Shown here: positions 46,248 through 53,807 of the stretch, one piece after another | Position numbering within the stretch: the first letter of the stretch is position 1 | How the letters are laid out: every line of letters begins with the position of its first letter | Source: Bacillus sp. 491mf | GTDB lineage: Bacteria; Bacillota; Bacilli; Bacillales; Bacillaceae_G | DNA length: 64,000 nt | Assembly (NCBI RefSeq): GCF_900112415.1 | Contig: NZ_FOLV01000016.1 | Location: 22,876 to 86,875, forward strand | Direction: 5' to 3' | Notes under the pieces: generated by a model | What the model saw: the letters and a program-made list of their open reading frames with translations, nothing else | Told to the model about the DNA's origin: nothing | Databases searched by the model: none | Made by a program: the position numbers and the translations under genes

Positions 46248-46382
46248 ACGCCTCTCCCTTATCCCTCTATTATCTATTATTATAAAATATGATTGTAAAT
46301 AAATTCTATATTATCAGGAAATTACCTAGACAATTCCCAAAATAAAATCTAACATTTTCTACACAAATTTATATTGTTTAAC

Positions 46383-46414
46383 AACAAAAAAAGAACTGCC
46401 CTCAAGCAGTTCTT
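46383..46414 (-). terminator. Terminator of the YhhN-type gene
   Basis: AAGAACTGC and GCAGTTCTT pair around a six-base loop and are followed by TTTTTT in minus RNA. Confidence 0.87.
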
Positions 46415-46424
46415 CTTTCATATT

Positions 46425-47105
46425 CTATATCCCCACATAAACGATACACATTTGTGCTCCCACATATGTTCCCCAAACTAAAAGAGGATCATATTTTACA
46501 TTCCGTCCACCGATATCAGTAATTCCAATAATAAAGTCAGAAATGACAAATAAGAAACCACCTAACGCTGGAACCCACCACATTCCTTGATTCAAATAAG
46601 CGAGCGCAAACGCAAAGCACGCCATTCCGCCAACCCAAAGTCCGTATACAAGTACTCCGATTGTAAATAATCGATCTTGCTTATGATTTCGAATAAAAAA
46701 GAACCAACCAATAATTAAAAACAAACCGTATCCCGCTAAACCAATATATAAGCCATTCCACGAAATACCCGTTTCTAAAAAGGCAGTAACATACAAGCAA
46801 TGTGCAATTGCAAATGTCACCATTCCACCAATGAGCCGCTGCCCAAATGGAATTAAACCGGCCATAAATAAATCACCAATTGTTGATAAAATCATCCCAA
46901 TTGCAACCCATTGACGATAAGGCGTTACCGGGTCCTGTACCCACATCCATATCGCCGCTCCCGTTAATGAAAATGTGAGGAGTAACCGAATGAATAAGGG
47001 TAATGGTTCATTTTTCTTTGTGTGTTCTGATTGTCTCATTGCATAAATAGTCCCGAACAAAAATAAAACTATTTGTCCAATTAACAGTACGTACATTTCA
47101 TTCAT
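46425..47105 (-). CDS. YhhN/TMEM86-family membrane protein (lysoplasmalogenase-like)
   Basis: 226 residues with about eight membrane helices. Family motifs with paired polar residues are GMILSTIGDLFMAGL and GGFLFVISDFIIGI; animal relatives hydrolyse lysoplasmalogen. Whether this bacterial member does so is unknown, as most Bacillus do not make plasmalogens. AAGGAG precedes ATG 47105, and a terminator follows. Confidence 0.83.
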   Translation of the reverse strand: MNEMYVLLIGQIVLFLFGTIYAMRQSEHTKKNEPLPLFIRLLLTFSLTGAAIWMWVQDPVTPYRQWVAIGMILSTIGDLFMAGLIPFGQRLIGGMVTFAIAHCLYVTAFLETGISWNGLYIGLAGYGLFLIIGWFFFIRNHKQDRLFTIGVLVYGLWVGGMACFAFALAYLNQGMWWVPALGGFLFVISDFIIGITDIGGRNVKYDPLLVWGTYVGAQMCIVYVGI

Positions 47106-47222
47106 ATTTTTCTCCTTGATGAATTAATATCTGTATTATTCGATATAAAATCATCATTTTCCTTTCTATTATCGATAATTTCCATCAAAAAATTGCTCCA
47201 AACTTTATCGTCCTTTCCATAT

Positions 47223-47250
47223 GAAAAAGAGGCTCTCCATGAACCTCTTC
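47223..47250 (-). terminator. Terminator of the EamA transporter gene
   Basis: AAGAGG and CCTCTT pair around an 11-base loop and are followed by TTTTTC in minus RNA. Confidence 0.72.
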
Positions 47251-47253
47251 ACA

Positions 47254-48198
47254 CTACGCTACTTTTGTATTCGTTTTGTTTCTTTCGTTACGTGTACGAT
47301 TCACAATAATAATTCCGGTCGCTACACATGCTAAACCAAACAATACGAAAGAATGAATTGCTTCTCCTAAAATCAAGCTCGATAAAATTACACCAAATAC
47401 CGGAATGAAAAACATATACATCGATACTTTTCCAACTTTGTTATATTTCATCACAGTATTCCAAATGCAAAATCCCGCTGCTGATAAGAATGATAAGTAT
47501 AGTAACATAAGCAGCGTTTGCATATCGAATATAAATGGCATAAATCCAACTTGTACAACCCCGATGAGCAATAAGCCTAGAGAACCGATAATCATCTGAT
47601 ATGCGGTCATATACCCTACATCCATCGTTTTACTTCCTTCTTTCGCCAAAATGTTACCGTATGAGTACAGCATTGCCGCAGCTAACAATAACAATTCACC
47701 AATACCAAAGTGAAAATTCATATCTCCTTTTGGTATGTTTACAAGAATAACACCGCAAAAACCGATTGATACGCCAATGATTTTTCTCATATTTAAAGAA
47801 TCATCTTTATATAGAAAATGGGCGAATACAATTTGAAAAAATGACGATGTTCCCGAAATAACTGCTCCTTCAATCCCAGTACTATAGCTCAAACCGATAT
47901 AAAAACAAACATATTGTAAAAACGTTTGAAACAGACCAATTTGAACAAGTTGCTTCATTGTTCCTTTTTGAAAAGATAAATTTCTCCCTAACAATTTAAA
48001 GAAGAATAAAAGCATCATTCCAGCTAAGAAAAAGCGATAACCCGCAAACAAAATTTGTTCGCCTACTTCATGAGGCTGAATATCTAACTGTATATAACTT
48101 AATTTAATAAATGGAAACGCACTGCCCCATAGAAAAGTTGCACTTAACGCTGCAACAAATACACCGATTGGATGTGTAAAAAATCTTTCTGTCTTCAC
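47254..48198 (-). CDS. EamA-family drug/metabolite transporter
   Basis: 314 residues with ten membrane helices in two five-helix EamA repeats, the first beginning FVAALSATFLWGSAFPFIKL. The conserved GIEGAVISGTSSFFQIVFAH falls at the end of the first repeat. The substrate is not predictable. GTG 48198 is the start, with AAAGGAAGAC upstream. It is a single gene with its own terminator. Confidence 0.87.
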   Translation of the reverse strand: MKTERFFTHPIGVFVAALSATFLWGSAFPFIKLSYIQLDIQPHEVGEQILFAGYRFFLAGMMLLFFFKLLGRNLSFQKGTMKQLVQIGLFQTFLQYVCFYIGLSYSTGIEGAVISGTSSFFQIVFAHFLYKDDSLNMRKIIGVSIGFCGVILVNIPKGDMNFHFGIGELLLLAAAMLYSYGNILAKEGSKTMDVGYMTAYQMIIGSLGLLLIGVVQVGFMPFIFDMQTLLMLLYLSFLSAAGFCIWNTVMKYNKVGKVSMYMFFIPVFGVILSSLILGEAIHSFVLFGLACVATGIIIVNRTRNERNKTNTKVA

Positions 48199-48356
48199 TA
48201 GATGTCTTCCTTTCCGTACTTTTTATGACCAATATTCATATATAACAAAGCGGAGTCAAAAAGACAAGTATTTTCACTTCTATCTTGCTTCTGTACTTCC
48301 ACCACGAATAGCGGAATTAGTAAAATCTTTTCCTAAAAGGAAACATATGTTACAAT

Positions 48357-48371
48357 CTAGAATAGTAATAA
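48357..48371 (+). promoter_or_regulatory. Possible PerR-type operator upstream of the metal ATPase
   Basis: CTAGAATAGTAATAA agrees with 10 of 14 fixed positions of the PerR box TTATAATNATTATAA. It lies upstream of the duplicated leader. The B. subtilis homologue of the ATPase (PfeT/ZosA) is PerR-regulated, which supports the idea; the match alone is weak. Confidence 0.35.
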
Positions 48372-48399
48372 TAAAGTAAATAACTACACAGAGTGTGTT

Positions 48400-48689
48400 T
48401 TCTAAGAAATGCTGCTATCCGTATGGATGGCAGCTTTCGTCGTTTTATAAGGGTTTCGATGATGATTCTTTTTCTCAAATAGAGAGGAGTGAAACGAGAT
48501 GAACTCACCAGTAAAAATGTTCGCAATGCAAAAGAACGTTTCAACTTAGAAGAATGCTGCTATCTAGATAGATGGCAGCTTTCGCCATTTTATAAGACTA
48601 CCGATGATGATTCTTTTTCTCAATCGAAAGGAGCAAAAAAGCTATGAATTCTGAAGCAAAAACATTATCAAAGCAACAAGGAACGCCAA
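48400..48689 (+). repeat. 145-base tandem duplication covering the leader and first codons of the metal ATPase gene
   Basis: Unit 1 (about 48400-48544) and unit 2 (from about 48545) share GCTGCTATC...GATGGCAGCTTTCG, TTTTATAAG, CGATGATGATTCTTTTTCTC, a ribosome site and an ATG-AA(C/T)-TC start. ATGCTGC occurs at 48409 and 48554, and the start codons at 48499 and 48644, each exactly 145 bases apart. Each unit can form the hairpin GCTGC(C/T)ATC/GATGGCAGC upstream of its ribosome site. Confidence 0.85.
48499..48549 (+). CDS. Upstream small open frame, duplicated N-terminus of the ATPase
   Basis: 16 codons reading MNSPVKMFAMQKNVST and then stop, with AGAGAGGAG in front. The first residues match the start of the downstream ATPase (MNSEAKTLSK), and both frames sit at the same place in the 145-base repeat, so this is a duplicated and now truncated gene start. 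It may be a leader peptide that couples translation to the downstream leader hairpin, or simply a relic. Confidence 0.5.
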   Translation: MNSPVKMFAMQKNVST

Positions 48690-50572
48690 ATTCTTCATCT
48701 TGGCTTGCAACATTTCAAAAGCATTATGAACTCATTTTCGCGCTTACATCCGGCGTGTTAATTTTAATCGGTTGGTTATTAACAAAGAATGACATGACAA
48801 CAACCGCAACGACATTTTACGTATTCGCTTATATCATTGGAGGTTATGCAAAAGCAAAAGAAGGTATTGAAGACACAATCGCAGAAAAAGAGCTGAACGT
48901 CGAAATGCTCATGCTGTTTGCAGCAATCGGTTCAGCCATTATTGGCTACTGGACAGAGGGTGCTATCTTAATTTTCATCTTCGCTTTAAGCGGCGCGATG
49001 GAAGCTTACACAATGAACAAAAGTCAAAAGGAAATTTCAGCACTGCTCGACTTACAACCAGAAGAAGCACTGCGCATCTCACGCGGAATGGAAGAGCGCA
49101 TTGCAGTTGAACGACTAGAAATCGGTGACATCATTTTAATTAAACCAGGTGAACGCGTTCCTGCAGATGGCATGATTCGCACAGGTGAAACGAATATCGA
49201 TGAGGCTGCTATTTCAGGTGAGCCGATTCCAAATGAGAAAAAACCTGGTGACGAAGTATTCGCAGGAACTGTTAACTTACGCGGTGCCATTGAAGTAGAA
49301 ATTACAAAACATAGCGATCAAACATTGTTCCAAAAAATTATTCGTCTCGTACAAAATGCCCAAAGTGAAAAATCACCGTCACAGCTTTTCATTGAAAAAT
49401 TCGAAGGGACGTATGTAAAAGGAGTCCTTCTCGTTGTATCACTTATGATGTTCGTTCCTCATTATGCGCTTGGCTGGAGCTGGAACGAAACATTTTACCG
49501 TGCAATGATTCTACTCGTTGTTGCTTCTCCTTGTGCGCTTGTTGCAGCGATTACGCCAGCTACATTATCGGCGATTTCAAACGGTGCACGCCATGGCATT
49601 TTATTTAAAGGCGGTGTTCATTTAGAAAGATTAGCTTCATTAAAAGCAATTGCCTTTGATAAAACAGGGACATTAACACAAGGAAAGCCAACAGTAACAG
49701 ATGTATATACGCGTGATGGTATAACTGAAAAAGAGCTACTATACATTACAGCATCCATTGAAAGTCATTCTACACATCCTCTAGCGGAATCTATTGTGAA
49801 CTATGCAAAGCAAGCATATGATATTACGTTAACAAAACCAGAAAACGTAGAAGATGTAACAGGATTTGGCTTAAAGGGGACACTACAAAATAAAGCATAT
49901 AAAATTGGGAAAGCTGATTTTATCGGAGAAGAAACAAAAACGTTTCATAGCAGCATTTCCATACATTTAGAACAAGAAGGAAAAACAGTTGTATATGTAA
50001 GTGATGAAAACGGCATTCTCGGTCTGATCGCCTTAAAAGATACATTGCGCCAAGAAACAATTGCAGCAATTCGCGAACTCCAAAGCCTTGGCATTGAAGC
50101 AATTATGATTACAGGTGATAATGAACAAACAGCAAAAGCCATCGCTGCTGAAAGTAATATTAAAGAATATTACGCATCATGCTTACCAGAAACAAAAGTA
50201 GAAACGATAAAACAATTGAAAGAGAAGTACGGTACAGTAGCAATGGTTGGTGACGGAATTAATGATGCTCCTGCCTTAGCCACAGCAAGTATTGGCGTTG
50301 CAATGGGAGAAGGAACTGATGTTGCGTTAGAAACAGCTGACGTTGTCTTAATGAAAAGTGAACTTTCCCGCTTAGCACAAGCCATTCGCTTATCTAAACG
50401 AATGAATCGCATTGTAAAGCAAAATGTGATCTTTTCATTAACTGTCATCATGCTGCTCATTTGTTCAAACTTCCTGCAATTTTTAGCCCTTCCATTAGGT
50501 GTCATCGGTCATGAAGGAAGTACGATTCTCGTTATTTTAAATGGATTACGGTTATTAAAAGCAAATAATTAA
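48644..50572 (+). CDS. P1B-4-type heavy-metal exporting ATPase (PfeT/ZosA-like)
   Basis: Pumps a divalent transition metal across the membrane with ATP. 642 residues without N-terminal metal-binding domains. Diagnostic residues: SPC at 295-297 in the transport helix (not CPC), the phosphorylated Asp339 in DKTGTLT, TGDN and GDGIND in the ATP domain, and H623 in the HEGST motif of the last helix region. SPC plus HEGS(T) defines the P1B-4 group, which exports Fe(II), Co(II) or zinc in different bacteria; B. subtilis PfeT is the nearest known case. AAAGGAGC precedes ATG 48644 within repeat unit 2. A terminator follows. Confidence 0.92.
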   Translation: MNSEAKTLSKQQGTPNSSSWLATFQKHYELIFALTSGVLILIGWLLTKNDMTTTATTFYVFAYIIGGYAKAKEGIEDTIAEKELNVEMLMLFAAIGSAIIGYWTEGAILIFIFALSGAMEAYTMNKSQKEISALLDLQPEEALRISRGMEERIAVERLEIGDIILIKPGERVPADGMIRTGETNIDEAAISGEPIPNEKKPGDEVFAGTVNLRGAIEVEITKHSDQTLFQKIIRLVQNAQSEKSPSQLFIEKFEGTYVKGVLLVVSLMMFVPHYALGWSWNETFYRAMILLVVASPCALVAAITPATLSAISNGARHGILFKGGVHLERLASLKAIAFDKTGTLTQGKPTVTDVYTRDGITEKELLYITASIESHSTHPLAESIVNYAKQAYDITLTKPENVEDVTGFGLKGTLQNKAYKIGKADFIGEETKTFHSSISIHLEQEGKTVVYVSDENGILGLIALKDTLRQETIAAIRELQSLGIEAIMITGDNEQTAKAIAAESNIKEYYASCLPETKVETIKQLKEKYGTVAMVGDGINDAPALATASIGVAMGEGTDVALETADVVLMKSELSRLAQAIRLSKRMNRIVKQNVIFSLTVIMLLICSNFLQFLALPLGVIGHEGSTILVILNGLRLLKANN

Positions 50573-50573
50573 G

Positions 50574-50621
50574 AAGCTGATTCAAAAGGCACATAAGTGC
50601 CTTTTGAAGTCAGCTTTTTTC
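50574..50621 (+). terminator. Terminator of the P1B-4 ATPase gene
   Basis: AAGCTGA pairs with TCAGCTT and CAAAAGGCAC with GTGCCTTTTG in one long stem, followed by TTTTTT. Confidence 0.87.
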
Positions 50622-50820
50622 CGTTATCGATCGTTCTTTGCAATATATAGGCGCTTCGACACGATTTAAAGTGAAACTTCCATCAGTGACGCCTTTCTCA
50701 CTGATGGAAAGCTCTCACCAATCGGGCTTTTACTGCCCGTTAATGCGGGATAAAGATCCCTCGACGATATCCGACACACAAGTAGTCGATTCGCTGAAAC
50801 TGACTCATATCGAAAAGCGA
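50622..50820 (+). repeat. Interspersed repeat, element B copy 3, split by element C
   Basis: CGTTATCGATCGTTCTTTGC, GGCGCTTCGACACGATT and TAAAG (50667-50671), then element C up to a second TAAAG (50751-50755), then the element B right half CTCGACGATATCCGACACAC and AAGTAGTCGATTCGCTGA. Confidence 0.75.
50672..50755 (+). repeat. Element C inserted within element B copy 3
   Basis: An 84-base block, TGAAACTTCCATCAGTGACG to GCGGGATAAAG. It is the same as the block at 9007-9126 but without the extra 36-base stretch that gives that copy its second ACGGGCAGT arm. TAAAG borders both ends. Confidence 0.7.
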
Positions 50821-50862
50821 AGAGCTGTCCCAAAAGTAAAACTTTTGGGACAGCTCTTTTTT
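50820..50862. terminator. Hairpin next to element B copy 3 and a small gene
   Basis: AGAGCTGTCCCAAAAG and CTTTTGGGACAGCTCT form a 16-base-pair perfect stem with a five-base loop and TTTTTT on the plus strand. It overlaps the stop codon of the minus small gene at 50861. Confidence 0.7.
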
Positions 50863-50980
50863 AATGATAACTATTATGTCCGTTTGCACTGCTGCTCGTT
50901 TTATGTTTTGGCTGCGAGCTGCTGCGTTGTTTACGCTGATTTTTGTCATTTTTGCTATTACCAGTCTTATTTTGACCCAT
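50861..50980 (-). CDS. Small basic hypothetical protein
   Basis: 39 residues, rich in Lys, Asn, Gln and Ser, beginning MGQNKTGNSKNDKNQRKQRS and ending NGHNSYH. No hydrophobic core, so probably unfolded. AGGGGGGATT precedes ATG 50980 by a suitable distance, and a strong hairpin lies at the stop, which supports a real gene. The composition is like small spore-associated proteins, but I cannot name one. It stands upstream of nothing on its strand; the YfkH-type gene begins its own unit. Confidence 0.6.
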   Translation of the reverse strand: MGQNKTGNSKNDKNQRKQRSSSQPKHKTSSSANGHNSYH

Positions 50981-51020
50981 GAATAATCCCCCCTATTCCC
51001 TTTTAGTATGGGACAGAAGA

Positions 51021-51890
51021 TTATTTTTGATTACGGGAATTATTGTCACTCGTTCGATAACAATTCAAAAGTGCATTAATTTCTCCGCCAAGTAAAATTA
51101 CCCAGCCAGTTAAATAAAACCATAATATTAAAATAATAATACCACCGAGACTACCGTATGTAGTAGCATAATTCCCAAAGTTATCAACATAGTAAGCAAA
51201 TGAATACGATACCACAATCCATCCAATTGTAGCAAATATTGCTCCTGTCACCACTTCTCTTCTCTTCACATGACGATTTGGCGCAAATTTATACAAAAAG
51301 CAAAATAAACCGAACAATACAAGAAAACTTAGTAGTAATCGAACAATACTCCACACAAACGTAAATTCTTCAGATAAACCTAAAATTTTAAAAATTGCTG
51401 CTCCAATTAATTGGCCAAATACAGGTAAAATTAAAGCGAAGACAATCATAAAAATCACTGCTAATGTTAATACAATGGATAATGCCCTTGTTGTAATAAA
51501 AGAACGGGTTTCATTAATATCATAGGCGCGATTAAATGCCTTCATCACCGCATTAACACCGTTAGATGCAAACCATAACATGGCAAGTAAACCAAACGAT
51601 AATAATCCACCATTTTGCTTATTTACTATTGCATGTACATTTCCTTCAATTAAACTCATTGCATCTTCAGGAGCATAATCCTTTAAAAAGGCTAATACAT
51701 CTTCTGTCTGAATTGGAATATATCCAAGAAGTGTAATTAAAAAGACGAGCGCTGGAAAAAGAGAAAGCAAGAAGAAATAAGCGAGCTGTGCTGCTAAGCC
51801 CGCCACGTCATCTCGCATTGTTCGATCATACAGGTCTTTTCCAAATGTGAAAACATGATGAGTTCTTGCTTTTTGTAAAAATGCTTTCAT
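51021..51890 (-). CDS. yfkH: YihY/BrkB-family membrane protein (YfkH)
   Basis: 289 residues with six membrane helices. Family motifs include DDVAGLAAQLAYFFLLSLFP near residue 28, WFASNGVNAVMKAFNRAYD, and the C-terminal YGSLGGIIILILWFYLTGWVILLGGEIN. Annotated in the past as ribonuclease BN-like, but the family is an uncharacterised membrane group. It starts five bases after the YtxH-like gene ends, so they form an operon, as in the B. subtilis yfkJ-yfkI-yfkH block. Confidence 0.88.
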   Translation of the reverse strand: MKAFLQKARTHHVFTFGKDLYDRTMRDDVAGLAAQLAYFFLLSLFPALVFLITLLGYIPIQTEDVLAFLKDYAPEDAMSLIEGNVHAIVNKQNGGLLSFGLLAMLWFASNGVNAVMKAFNRAYDINETRSFITTRALSIVLTLAVIFMIVFALILPVFGQLIGAAIFKILGLSEEFTFVWSIVRLLLSFLVLFGLFCFLYKFAPNRHVKRREVVTGAIFATIGWIVVSYSFAYYVDNFGNYATTYGSLGGIIILILWFYLTGWVILLGGEINALLNCYRTSDNNSRNQK

Positions 51891-51895
51891 CTTTT

Positions 51896-52372
51896 TTAAA
51901 CGCTTTTCTTTTCTTCATTATTTTGTTTTAGTTCGATATACGCTTCTGATTGCTTCTCTTCTGCAATAGGTTCTTCTTCCGCTGCAATTAATTCTTCTTC
52001 TACCTTTAATTCTTCTGTTGGGACAACCGCTTGAATCTCAATTGTTTCCGGTTGTTCTTTTACAGTGTTCTTCTTCTTACTAAAAATATCTTTCGTTTCT
52101 TTTAAAGTTTCAACAACAGCTGGCGTTAACTTTTTAATTTCCGCTACTTTTGCTTTTACAACATTAAGATCTGCGAATTCGCGCCCTTTATCTGTAACTG
52201 TTTGTACTTTTTCTTTCAGCTTTGCATTTTCACCAATTTCAATCATTTTTGTTTTTGCTTTTCCTGCTGTATACTTCACCTTTTCACGATTTTCCTTCTT
52301 TAACATAGAAACCGCCACACCTGCTGCCACACCAATTGCAATATTTCGTACAAGGTTTCCCTTCTTTGCCAT
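51896..52372 (-). CDS. YtxH-like protein (YfkI position)
   Basis: 158 residues. The first 25 (KKGNLVRNIAIGVAAGVAVS) form a short glycine/alanine-rich membrane segment as in YtxH-type stress proteins; the middle is a basic coiled coil, and the end is very acidic (EELIAAEEEPIAEEKQ). Function unknown. AGGGTGAAGG precedes ATG 52372. It lies between the phosphatase and YfkH genes, the place of yfkI in B. subtilis. Confidence 0.78.
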   Translation of the reverse strand: MAKKGNLVRNIAIGVAAGVAVSMLKKENREKVKYTAGKAKTKMIEIGENAKLKEKVQTVTDKGREFADLNVVKAKVAEIKKLTPAVVETLKETKDIFSKKKNTVKEQPETIEIQAVVPTEELKVEEELIAAEEEPIAEEKQSEAYIELKQNNEEKKSV

Positions 52373-52469
52373 ATTCCTTCACCCTTTCATCTATTTTGTT
52401 AGAAATTTATCTCACTCTAATGAACAAGAAAATCTCAAAGGAAAAACTTTGAAATCAACCTCCCCATAA

Positions 52470-52524
52470 GAGTTTGATGCGCTCAACTCATCATTAACGG
52501 GGACACCCATCAATGGAAGCTTTA
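52470..52524 (-). repeat. Degenerate relative of element C
   Basis: The minus strand reads TAAAGCTTCCATTGATGGGT and then CCCCGTTAATGATGAGTTGAG. Only the left arm and the order of blocks agree with element C, so this is a decayed copy or a chance likeness. Confidence 0.35.
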
Positions 52525-52549
52525 CATTTTACTTTCTGAACTAACATTC

Positions 52550-53014
52550 TTATATTCCTTGCTCATTTCGAATGAACGCTAACAATTTTGCACATCCTTC
52601 TGTTACAAGGTCATATACTTCTTGAAAGTTCCCTGTAAAGTATGGATCCGGAACATCTGTCCAACCACCGTTTGGAACAAAATCGGATAGTCTGCCAATA
52701 TAGCCGCCAGCTTTGCCTAAAACCTTTAAATCATCTAAATTTTTATTGTCCATTGCAATAATATAATCAAACTTTGTTAAGTCTTCTTTTTCTACTTGAC
52801 GGGCTTTAATTCCTTCAAAGGACACTTCATTTTCCGTTAAAATTTTTTGCGTACCATGATGAGGTGGATGGCCGATATGCCAATCTCCGGTTCCAGCCGA
52901 ATCAACAGTAATGACCGTTTCTAATTTTTCTTTTTTGACCTGCTCACGAAAAATCGCCTCTGCCATCGGAGAACGACAAATGTTTCCAAGACAAACAAAT
53001 AAAACCTGAACCAT
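52550..53014 (-). CDS. yfkJ: Low-molecular-weight protein tyrosine phosphatase (YfkJ)
   Basis: Removes phosphate from protein tyrosines. 154 residues. The catalytic loop is C8-LGNIC-R14-S15 in VCLGNICRSPMAEA, and the general-acid aspartate is in VPDPYFTG. It matches the Bacillus YfkJ group. The start is ATG 53014 (MVQVLFVC), with GGGAAG upstream; the open frame to 53032 has no site. It heads the yfkJ-I-H block, although 177 bases separate it from the next gene. Confidence 0.92.
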   Translation of the reverse strand: MVQVLFVCLGNICRSPMAEAIFREQVKKEKLETVITVDSAGTGDWHIGHPPHHGTQKILTENEVSFEGIKARQVEKEDLTKFDYIIAMDNKNLDDLKVLGKAGGYIGRLSDFVPNGGWTDVPDPYFTGNFQEVYDLVTEGCAKLLAFIRNEQGI

Positions 53015-53073
53015 ATTGTTTCTTCCCTTCATCTTGCATCTGTTTATATTTATATACCCAGTTTAATCTTTCG

Positions 53074-53195
53074 ACATAGAAGTCGTTACTATGTAAACTA
53101 CTTGCCTTCTCCTTTTGCTTTAAACTTTGCATGTGGTAGGAAAAGGTCCTAACCGCTTCTATGCGCGGTCAGATGCTCTAGTCTCCCCCAAAATA
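53074..53195 (+). repeat. Interspersed repeat, element A copy 5
   Basis: ACATAGAAGTCG and CTATGTAAACTACTTGCCTT, then TTTGCATGTGGTAGGAAAAG and CCGCTTCTATGCGCGGTCAG. CATAGAAG and CTTCTATG at the ends are complementary. It lies between yfkJ and yfkK. Confidence 0.72.
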
Positions 53196-53360
53196 GAAAG
53201 GGGTTTATGTCGTTTTTTAACTTGTATATTTAGTATAAACAATCAACAATTACTTATAAAGGAAATAGATACTAATTTAATACGATTGCAAACTTCCGTT
53301 AACGAAAATGATAAAAAAATGTTAAGATAAGTCTATGTTATTTTAAAGGGGGACACTTCC

Positions 53361-53585
53361 GTGGATTTATCCGTAAAAACACAAGAGAACGTTGAATATA
53401 TGGTAGAAGCAATTAAAGAAAAGTTACGTATGGTAAACGCTGGTGCAATGAGAGCTGAAAACTTCAATGAAAACATGTACGAAGACTTACGTGAAATTTA
53501 TGAGCATGTTATGAAACGCGACACATTTAGCATCAGCGAAATGGAAGCTATTACAGAAGAATTAGGCACACTAATCAAGAAATAA
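53361..53585 (+). CDS. yfkK: YfkK, DUF1128 protein
   Basis: 74-residue soluble helical protein of the DUF1128 family ([40 protein letters not shown]). Function not known. It starts with GTG 53361, eight bases after GGGGGA. In B. subtilis it neighbours yfkJ; here it is divergent from it, with element A copy 5 in between. Confidence 0.87.
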   Translation: MDLSVKTQENVEYMVEAIKEKLRMVNAGAMRAENFNENMYEDLREIYEHVMKRDTFSISEMEAITEELGTLIKK

Positions 53586-53602
53586 GAAAAAGTGGCTATG
53601 AC

Positions 53603-53655
53603 AGCGGATTCCAAAAGTTTGATACATGTCAATCTTTTGAAATCCGTTTCTTTTT
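53603..53655 (+). terminator. Terminator of yfkK
   Basis: GCGGATT-CAAAAG pairs with CTTTTG-AATCCGT around a long loop and is followed by TTTCTTTTT. Confidence 0.75.
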
Positions 53656-53807
53656 ATTTCCAACAAATTTATGACAAATCTCCACATTTATTCGCACACC
53701 TTCAAAATATTGTAAAATAATAATAACCCACTCATCAGAGACTTCACATCAAATCGAAATTTTCCACACTACAATTGATAACTGTTTTTTACTGGAGGTG
53801 CTTTCAT

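Noticed and set aside
53086-53330. Open frame over element A copy 5 and similar frames over other repeats
   Set aside because: These frames lie in repeat DNA, lack ribosome sites and are not preserved between copies.
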